DNA from: Deltaproteobacteria bacterium
Lineage (GTDB): Bacteria; Desulfobacterota; Syntrophorhabdia; Syntrophorhabdales; Syntrophorhabdaceae
NCBI GenBank assembly: GCA_003506795.1
Contig: DNYO01000343.1
Coordinates: 1 to 5,054, forward strand
Direction of reading: 5' to 3'
Length of the DNA: 5,054 bases
Every line of letters starts with the position of its first letter. Within the stretch, counting starts at the first letter, position 1. Shown piece after piece: positions 1-4,097 of the stretch. The position numbers and the translations under genes were made by a program. The notes under the pieces are model-generated. The model was given only the letters and a program-made list of their open reading frames with translations. It was not told the DNA's origin and searched no databases.

Positions 1-1304
1 CGCTGCTTTCCGATTATCACCTCGGCAACCCCCTTGTTGTCTTCTCTGTCTTTATTATACACTTCGTCACGGTAGATAAAGAGGATGACATCGGCATCCT
101 GCTCAATGGCCCCCGATTCCCTCAGATCCGCAAGGCGCGGCCGCTTGTTTTCTTTTTCGCGCGTCTCGGGTGCCCTGTTGAGCTGCGAAATTGCGATGAT
201 AGGGATGTTTATTTCCTTCGCCAGCGCCTTGAGGAAGCGGGAAATCTCCGATATTTCCTGTTCCCGGCGTTCGTTGGTCGAGCGTCCGCGCATGAGCTGG
301 AGATAGTCTATGACAAGAAGACCGACATCGTGGTCCTTCTTGAGGCGCCGTGCCCGCGCCCGTAATTCGAGAACGGACAGGGCGGGTGAATCGTCGATGA
401 ACATGTTCGCTTCACTGAGTTTCCCCGCAGCCCTGACAAGTTTCGGCCATTCATCGCGAGAAAACGTTCCGGTACGGAGCTTTGAATGTTCTATCTCCGA
501 TTCGGAACTCAAGAGCCTTGTAACGAGCTGCTCTTTTGACATTTCCAGTGAAAAGATACCGACAGGTATGGGGTGTTCGTTCAACATGGATACATATTGG
601 GCGATGTTCATGGAAAAGGAGGTCTTCCCCATGCTCGGCCTGCCTGCGACAATGATGAGATCCGATGGCTGCAAACCGCTTGTCAGTCTGTCGAGGTCCA
701 AAAAGCCCGTGGGGACGCCGGTGACGGACTGTTTTTTCTCATAAAGACGCTCGATGGTCTTTATGTTGTTCATCACGAAATCTTTTACGGGCAGAAAGCC
801 TTGCTTGGGTTTGTTTTCGGCAACCTGAAATATGAGCCTCTCGGCCTCATCGATATAGCTATCGATGTTCGTTTCGGCATCGAAACCCTTCTCGATGATC
901 TGGGTAGCCACGTTGATAAGGGTCCGGACAAGCGACTTTTCCCTTATCATCTTAGCGTAGTGTGCGACGTTGGCCGCGGATGGCATGAGATCCACGAGGG
1001 TGTTCAGATAGGCGATGCCGCCTATGCCGTCCAGGATACCCCTGTCTCGTGCAAGGCTGCTTACCGTGATGAGGTCGATGGCGTCATTCTTGTCATAGAG
1101 ATGAAGCATGAGTTCGAAGATCTTACCGTGCGCGTCACGGTAAAAATCCGACGCTCCCAGAATGTCGACCACCTTGTTCATGGATTCCGGGTCGATGAGA
1201 AGGCCGCCGAGCAGCGACTGCTCGACCTCGATATTCTGAGGAGGGACCCGCAGCAGCTTGGTTGGGTCCTTGGCATCCTTAACGCTTTTTAAGACCCGGG
1301 CCAT
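1..1304 (-). CDS. dnaB: Replicative DNA helicase DnaB, 3' end cut off by the window edge
   Basis: DnaB is the hexameric ATP-driven helicase that unwinds DNA at the replication fork and recruits primase. Reading from the ATG at 1304, 434 residues are visible with no stop before the edge; the family is usually about 450-470 residues, so only a short C-terminal tail should be missing. The N-terminal domain starts with PPQNIEVEQSLLGG (residues 21-34). The RecA-like domain shows Walker A GRPSMGKT (221-228), SLEMSKEQL (252-260), Walker B LLVIDYLQLM (329-338), SQLNR (373-377) and DLRESGAIEQDADVI (393-407) followed by FIYRDE, whose Arg412 is a candidate arginine finger by family resemblance. None of these common intein sites is interrupted. 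The start follows the rplI stop with no gap, and the GAAGAGGC encoded by the last rplI codons is its modest ribosome binding site, so translation is probably coupled. The frame is intact throughout. Identification is certain. Confidence 0.98.
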   Translation of the reverse strand, partial: MARVLKSVKDAKDPTKLLRVPPQNIEVEQSLLGGLLIDPESMNKVVDILGASDFYRDAHGKIFELMLHLYDKNDAIDLITVSSLARDRGILDGIGGIAYLNTLVDLMPSAANVAHYAKMIREKSLVRTLINVATQIIEKGFDAETNIDSYIDEAERLIFQVAENKPKQGFLPVKDFVMNNIKTIERLYEKKQSVTGVPTGFLDLDRLTSGLQPSDLIIVAGRPSMGKTSFSMNIAQYVSMLNEHPIPVGIFSLEMSKEQLVTRLLSSESEIEHSKLRTGTFSRDEWPKLVRAAGKLSEANMFIDDSPALSVLELRARARRLKKDHDVGLLVIDYLQLMRGRSTNERREQEISEISRFLKALAKEINIPIIAISQLNRAPETREKENKRPRLADLRESGAIEQDADVILFIYRDEVYNKDREDNKGVAEVIIGKQ

Positions 1305-1757
1305 TTAAGCCTCTTCTTTTTCCACCTCGATCTTGACTTCGGCGTTCACATCGGACTGAACATGAATTACGACTGTATGCGCGCCGGTCATCTTGATCGG
1401 CTCTTCCAGGCGGACCTGTTTCTTGTCCACTTCTACGCCCGTGACGGCCTTGATCGCCTCGACAACATCCTTATGGGTAACGGAACCGAAAAGCCTTCCG
1501 TCATCGCCGGCCTTCTTCCGGATGGTGAGGCTTATCTCCTCGAGCTTTGCCTTCAATTCCGCGGCGGTCTGCAGATCCCGCGCTTTCTTGTTGGAGACGC
1601 TCCGAACAATATTCTCAAACCGGGCCACATTGCCTTGTGTCGAAGGCACGGCCAACCCGCGAGGGACAAGGAAGTTTCTCCCGTAGCCGTCCTTGACTGT
1701 GACGGTCTCGCCTTTTTTCCCCGTACCCTTCACATCTTCAATGAGTATAAGCTTCAT
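1305..1757 (-). CDS. rplI: 50S ribosomal protein L9 (bL9)
   Basis: L9 is a 23S rRNA-binding protein of the large subunit near the base of the L1 stalk; in E. coli it helps keep the reading frame. The 150-residue product matches the family's usual length (about 148-150). The N-terminal rRNA-binding domain begins MKLILIEDVKGTGKKG and carries the conserved GYGRNFLVPRGLA segment (residues 24-36). A charged connecting helix (about 41-75) leads to the C-terminal domain, with the typical GRLFGSVT (87-94) and a lysine/glutamate-rich end. The ATG at 1757 has a GGAGG six bases upstream. The gene starts 12 bases after the rpsR stop, and its own stop abuts the dnaB start. A 7-bp inverted repeat overlaps its ribosome binding site (separate entry), so its translation may depend on passage of ribosomes through rpsR. 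Confidence 0.98.
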   Translation of the reverse strand: MKLILIEDVKGTGKKGETVTVKDGYGRNFLVPRGLAVPSTQGNVARFENIVRSVSNKKARDLQTAAELKAKLEEISLTIRKKAGDDGRLFGSVTHKDVVEAIKAVTGVEVDKKQVRLEEPIKMTGAHTVVIHVQSDVNAEVKIEVEKEEA

Positions 1758-1759
1758 AA

Positions 1760-1805
1760 ATTGCCTCCGTTATTTCAATAATGTGGTAAAGGGCAGAAAG
1801 GCAAT
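1760..1805 (-). other. Inverted repeat that could mask the rplI ribosome binding site
   Basis: In mRNA sense, ATTGCCT (1805-1799, inside the last codons of rpsR) can pair perfectly with AGGCAAT (1766-1760), which contains the 3' half of the rplI Shine-Dalgarno and reaches to three bases before the rplI ATG. The loop is 32 bases and holds a second small dyad, TTAT-TGAA-ATAA, that includes the rpsR stop codon. Ribosomes finishing rpsR would melt the 5' arm, which would couple L9 synthesis to S18 synthesis. The repeat is seen directly; the regulatory role is inferred, and a 7-bp match could be chance. Confidence 0.3.
1764..1768 (-). promoter_or_regulatory. Ribosome binding site of rplI
   Basis: GGAGG reads on the minus strand six bases before the rplI ATG, in the short rpsR-rplI gap. 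It fixes the start at 1757. Its last three bases also form part of a 7-bp inverted repeat, so the site may be partly masked in the mRNA. Confidence 0.85.
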
Positions 1806-2033
1806 GTGCCGGGCCATCTTGATGGCCTCTTTCAGTTTGCGCTGGTGATTCGCGCAGGTCCCCGTCATTCTCCTGGGCATGATCTTGCCCCTCTCGGTGA
1901 TAAACGATTTGAGAAGCTTCGGGTCCTTATAGTCAATGGCTATGTTAGAATCCTGGCAGAACCTGCATACCCGTCTTCTCACATAAACCCTTTTCTTCGG
2001 TGAATCCGACCTCGTCCTCATTGGTCTTGGCAT
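1770..2033 (-). CDS. rpsR: 30S ribosomal protein S18 (bS18), zinc-ligand (C+) form
   Basis: S18 binds the platform of the 30S subunit as a heterodimer with S6, whose gene lies two genes upstream. The 87-residue basic protein has the expected core: YVRRRVCRFC (17-26), IDYKDPKLLKSFITERGKI (33-51), and RRMTGTCANHQRK (54-66) followed by IKMARHIAFLPF. Cys23, Cys26, Cys60 and His63 form a CxxC...CxxH set, as in the zinc-binding version of S18; many bacteria also carry or use versions that lack these cysteines. The start is ATG 2033, with GGAGG five bases upstream, encoded within the last codons of the OB-fold gene. An internal ATG at codon 5 is a poorer choice because its spacing from the GGAGG would be too long. 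The start codon follows the upstream stop with no gap, so translation is very likely coupled. Confidence 0.98.
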   Translation of the reverse strand: MPRPMRTRSDSPKKRVYVRRRVCRFCQDSNIAIDYKDPKLLKSFITERGKIMPRRMTGTCANHQRKLKEAIKMARHIAFLPFTTLLK

Positions 2034-2303
2034 CTATTCCTCCATCCAGAAAATTTTATGTGCTTTCAATTTTACTATCTCCCGCGAGCGCAGCTTTTTC
2101 CTTATGAGCATTCCGGAAACCATAACACTGCGACCTGGGGCCGCATCGGGATACGGCACCGAAGGGTCTCCCTGGCATTCGACATCTATCAGGAAATCGC
2201 CTTCGCCTACACGCAACGGGAAAAGCATGAATTTATCCCCCCTGGGGGTATAAACAATCTGAGGCTTGGCCTCGACCTTTCCCGTCATGAAAACCCTGTT
2301 CAC
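2034..2303 (-). CDS. Small OB-fold single-stranded-DNA-binding protein, SSB/PriB-like
   Basis: This 89-residue protein begins MNRVFMTGKV, the typical first strand of bacterial SSB and PriB proteins (M-N-x-V-x-x-x-G). It ends with GRSVMVSGMLIRKK (57-70) and EIVKLKAHKIFW (75-86), matching the late OB-fold strands of that family. It is therefore probably a single OB domain binding single-stranded DNA. It sits between rpsF and rpsR, where E. coli carries priB (a primosome protein of about 104 residues that helps load DnaB) and Firmicutes carry ssb. It has no Gly/Pro-rich tail and no acidic DDDIPF-type tip, so it is unlikely to be the main SSB; the protein ends WMEE. The start is GTG 2303, overlapping the rpsF TAG by one base. 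I chose it because MNRV fits the family, although the upstream Shine-Dalgarno is weak; ATG 2288 (codon 6) is the alternative and would cut the first strand. The final codons supply the rpsR ribosome binding site. The OB-fold call is good; PriB versus SSB origin is unresolved. Confidence 0.85.
   Translation of the reverse strand: MNRVFMTGKVEAKPQIVYTPRGDKFMLFPLRVGEGDFLIDVECQGDPSVPYPDAAPGRSVMVSGMLIRKKLRSREIVKLKAHKIFWMEE
2039..2043 (-). promoter_or_regulatory. Ribosome binding site of rpsR
   Basis: GGAGG on the minus strand, five bases before the rpsR ATG, lies entirely within the last codons of the OB-fold gene (Trp-Met-Glu-Glu-stop). Translation of the two genes is therefore physically linked. 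It supports the start at 2033. Confidence 0.85.
2232..2254. repeat. 23-base near-perfect palindrome inside the OB-fold gene
   Basis: The stretch is symmetric about position 2243. On the minus strand it has outer arms TTTAT/ATAAA, one A·G mismatch on each side of the core, then a CCCCC-A-GGGGG core, which as RNA can form CCCC/GGGG around a three-base CAG loop. It covers codons for Tyr-Thr-Pro-Arg-Gly-Asp-Lys near residues 18-24. No T-tract follows, so it is not an intrinsic terminator. It could be an mRNA hairpin or a protein-binding dyad, or an accident of Pro and Gly codons. Confidence 0.4.
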
Positions 2304-2653
2304 TAAAACTCGCCTTCCAGTTCGTCAAAGACAACCGGGTCGGGCGGCTTCTTCGGTCCTTCGTTCTTGTCGTCGACAACGACGAACATATGCCTGAGCA
2401 CAGGATCGAGGGTCCTGTAAAACTTGGCCATCGTCGCCACGCTGCCCTCATCCATATCAAGCAGAAAGAAGAAGTAGTGGCCCTTATCTTTCTTTTTTAT
2501 CGGGTAGGCAAGTTTTCTCACTGCCCAATCATCCAGTTTGATAGTTGCTGCGCCCGCCTTCTCCAGGTTTCCCTGGATCCTCTTCATGAGATCGTCTTCT
2601 TCTTCCTTGGCGAGGTCGGGGCTGAGCACAACAATATTCTCATATCTTCCCAC
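2303..2653 (-). CDS. rpsF: 30S ribosomal protein S6 (bS6)
   Basis: S6 pairs with S18 and binds 16S rRNA in the central domain of the small subunit. The 116-residue product starts with GRYENIVVLSPDL (2-14) and contains the family's core signature DWAVRKLAYPIKKKDKGHY (42-60), followed by FFFLLDMDEG and KFYRTLDPVLRHMFVVV (77-93). It ends in a short acidic tail. The start is GTG at 2653: AAAGGAG lies eight bases upstream, and residue 1 falls just before the conserved R-Y-E. An ATG at 2661 is followed at once by TAA and is not a usable start. The gene begins 15 bases after the yajC stop and overlaps the OB-fold gene by one base (TAGTG). It opens the S6-OB-S18-L9-DnaB run. No recognisable S6:S18 autoregulatory leader was found by eye. 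Confidence 0.98.
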   Translation of the reverse strand: MGRYENIVVLSPDLAKEEEDDLMKRIQGNLEKAGAATIKLDDWAVRKLAYPIKKKDKGHYFFFLLDMDEGSVATMAKFYRTLDPVLRHMFVVVDDKNEGPKKPPDPVVFDELEGEF

Positions 2654-2661
2654 GTTTACAT

Positions 2662-2668
2662 CTCCTTT
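2662..2668 (-). promoter_or_regulatory. Ribosome binding site that fixes the rpsF GTG start
   Basis: AAAGGAG reads on the minus strand immediately after the yajC stop codon and eight bases before the GTG at 2653. The nearer ATG (2661-2659) touches the Shine-Dalgarno and is followed by TAA, so the GTG is the start. Confidence 0.85.
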
Positions 2669-2989
2669 CTATGGTGTCTTTTGATACTGAACCACAGTCC
2701 CTTTATCAATTTTGACGCGCACCTTCTCGGCAATTTCGATGGTGACACTGTCGTCGGAAAGTCCCGTTATTGTACCATACAAACCACCGGATGTGATAAC
2801 TTTATCTCCCTTCTTCAGGTTCTCCATGAACTCCTTATGCTGCTTTGCCCTCTTCTGCTGAGGACGAATAAGGATAAAGTAGAAGATGGCAAAAACCGCC
2901 GCGATAAAGACAAGCGACATGTAGGAACTGCCTCCCTGTCCGGCACCGCCGGCGGGATTACTACCCATTGCATACGCTATACCTGTCAT
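2669..2989 (-). CDS. yajC: YajC, small inner-membrane subunit of the SecDF-YajC preprotein translocase
   Basis: YajC associates with SecD and SecF and with the SecYEG channel in the inner membrane. The 106-residue protein has a Gly/Ala/Ser-rich N-terminus, one membrane segment (about residues 23-41) ending in the family hallmark YFILIRPQQKR (37-47), and a cytoplasmic domain with KGDKVITSGGLYGTITG and VRVKIDKGTVV. The start is ATG 2989, chosen because a strong AAGGAGGTG lies eight bases upstream; the frame is open further, to 3040, but that longer form has no comparable site and would add a stretch that does not look like YajC. The first 29 bases overlap the end of tgt. secD and secF, which usually follow yajC, are not here; the next gene is rpsF after 15 bases. 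Confidence 0.96.
   Translation of the reverse strand: MTGIAYAMGSNPAGGAGQGGSSYMSLVFIAAVFAIFYFILIRPQQKRAKQHKEFMENLKKGDKVITSGGLYGTITGLSDDSVTIEIAEKVRVKIDKGTVVQYQKTP
2681..2709 (-). promoter_or_regulatory. Weak sigma70-like promoter candidate before rpsF
   Basis: TTGATA (2709-2704, five of six matches to the -35 consensus), then a 17-base spacer, then TATCAA (2686-2681, four of six matches to the -10). It lies at the end of yajC and would start transcription some 20 bases before rpsF. The two hexamers are also inverted copies of each other. It overlaps coding sequence, so a chance match is quite possible. Confidence 0.2.
2769..2797 (-). promoter_or_regulatory. Extended -10 promoter candidate inside yajC
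   Basis: On the minus strand TACAAT (2774-2769) is preceded by TGG, giving an extended -10 motif. ATCACA (2797-2792) lies 17 bases further upstream as a four-of-six -35. A transcript from here would have a leader of roughly 110 bases before rpsF and could let the ribosomal genes be expressed separately from queA-tgt. The bases also encode the conserved GGLYGTITG stretch of YajC, so the match may be coincidental. Confidence 0.22.
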
Positions 2990-4097
2990 CTGATTCACCT
3001 CCTTCGTAACGTTTCTTGAAATCGTGATAAAAACGGCCAAATGTGCCGGTGCTGACAGCGTGACGGATTTTTCTCATAAACTCCATATAAAAATACACAT
3101 TGTGGATCGTATTCAGGTAAAAACTCGTCAATTCATGGGAAACGACAAGGTGCCTGAGGTAGGCCCTCGAAAAGGTCCTGCAGGTATAGCAGGGGCAGCC
3201 CTCCTCGATGGGGCCTTCGTCGTCGGTAAACCGCGCGTTCTTGATATTTATCCTGCCGTCCCAGGTGAAGAGGCCGCCGTTTCGCGCGAAACGCGTGGGG
3301 ATGATGCAATCGAACATGTCGATGCCCCTCTTGACGCCTTCCAGAAGATCCTCCGGCAGGCCGATGCCCATCATGTACCGGGGCTTGTCGGCGGGCATAA
3401 GGCCGATAACGGTGTCCACCATCTCCCACATGAGGTTCTTCGGTTCGCCAACACTGAGGCCCCCGATGGCAAAACCGTCAAAGTCGAGGGCAAGGATGTC
3501 CTCGGCCGAACGCAGCCTGAGATCGGGATAAAAGCCTCCCTGGATAATCCCGAAAAGCTTCTGCGGACCCCCCGAACGGGCATTGAGGCATCGCCTGGCC
3601 CACCTTGTCGTCAGCTCCACGGAGTCGCTGGTATACTCGAACGTGGAAGGATAGGAGACACACTCATCGAGACACATGGCGATGTCGGCGCCGATGTTCT
3701 CCTGGACCCGGATCATCTTTTCCGGCGTCAGGAAATGGCGCGAACCGTCGATATGCGACTGAAAGAGCACGCCGTCTTCCTTGATCTCCCTCAGGACACC
3801 CAGGCTGAAGATCTGATAGCCCCCGCTGTCCGTGAGAATGGCCCCGTCCCAGCCGGAAAACCTGTGCAGGCCGCCCAGCTTCCTGATGAGTTCGTCGCCG
3901 GGGCGCAGGTACAGGTGATAGGCATTGGAAAGGATCATCCCGACGCCCAGTTCCTCGAGCTGCCTGTGGGTCATTGCCTTTACGGTGCCCTGTGTCCCTA
4001 CGGGCATGAAAACGGGCGTCTCGATGCTGCCGTGATCCGTCAGAAGTCTTCCCGTGCGTGCCGCACCATCTTTACAGTGTATCTCTATCGTCTTCAT
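2961..4097 (-). CDS. tgt: tRNA-guanine transglycosylase (queuine tRNA-ribosyltransferase)
   Basis: Tgt swaps guanine-34 in the anticodon of Asp, Asn, His and Tyr tRNAs for the queuosine precursor preQ1. The 378-residue protein (E. coli: 375) is complete. Visible residues are Asp90 in TDSGGYQIFSL (general acid/base position, E. coli Asp89), MCLDECV (141-147) and IIQGG (184-188) in the substrate pocket, GGLSVGE (212-218), the nucleophile Asp263 in FDCIIPTR, and the zinc set Cys301, Cys303, Cys306 (CPCYTC) with His332 in NTIHNV. Position 270 is Phe in TRFARNG, where E. coli has Asn; this site varies in the family. The ATG at 4097 overlaps the queA stop in an ATGA junction, so the two queuosine enzymes are translationally coupled. 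The last 29 bases overlap yajC. A bacterial-type Tgt is certain. Confidence 0.98.
   Translation of the reverse strand: MKTIEIHCKDGAARTGRLLTDHGSIETPVFMPVGTQGTVKAMTHRQLEELGVGMILSNAYHLYLRPGDELIRKLGGLHRFSGWDGAILTDSGGYQIFSLGVLREIKEDGVLFQSHIDGSRHFLTPEKMIRVQENIGADIAMCLDECVSYPSTFEYTSDSVELTTRWARRCLNARSGGPQKLFGIIQGGFYPDLRLRSAEDILALDFDGFAIGGLSVGEPKNLMWEMVDTVIGLMPADKPRYMMGIGLPEDLLEGVKRGIDMFDCIIPTRFARNGGLFTWDGRINIKNARFTDDEGPIEEGCPCYTCRTFSRAYLRHLVVSHELTSFYLNTIHNVYFYMEFMRKIRHAVSTGTFGRFYHDFKKRYEGGESDDRYSVCNG
2998..3004 (-). promoter_or_regulatory. Strong ribosome binding site of yajC, inside tgt
   Basis: AAGGAGG (continuing as TG) on the minus strand, eight bases before the yajC ATG at 2989, lies wholly within the tgt reading frame, where it encodes part of the Tyr-Glu-Gly-Gly-Glu tail. 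It decides the yajC start and shows that yajC is translated from the same message as tgt. Confidence 0.88.

Noticed and set aside
573..1292. Plus-strand open frame of about 239 codons opposite dnaB
   Set aside because: It lies wholly antisense to intact dnaB and has no recognisable motif; treated as a shadow frame, as are the shorter plus-strand frames at 85-306 and 310-744.
1..1304. Intein in DnaB
   Set aside because: DnaB is a frequent intein host, but the Walker A, Walker B and SQLNR sites are all uninterrupted in the visible part.
2656..2661. ATG-TAA start-stop upstream of rpsF
   Set aside because: The ATG abuts the Shine-Dalgarno with no spacing, so it is very unlikely to be used; probably incidental.
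2654..2730. S6:S18-binding autoregulatory leader before rpsF
   Set aside because: I looked for a stable hairpin with the conserved CCG-containing bulge just upstream of rpsF and saw only weak pairings in the end of yajC; a covariance-model search would settle it.
2990..3040. A 17-residue N-terminal extension of YajC starting at 3040
   Set aside because: The extension lies deep in tgt, has no suitable ribosome binding site, and the ATG at 2989 has a near-ideal one.
3093..3136. TTGACG and AT-rich stretch in tgt resembling a promoter
   Set aside because: The best -10-like hexamer (TACGAT) is only 14 bases away, and the AT-richness is explained by Phe/Tyr/Asn codons of the Tgt C-terminal region.
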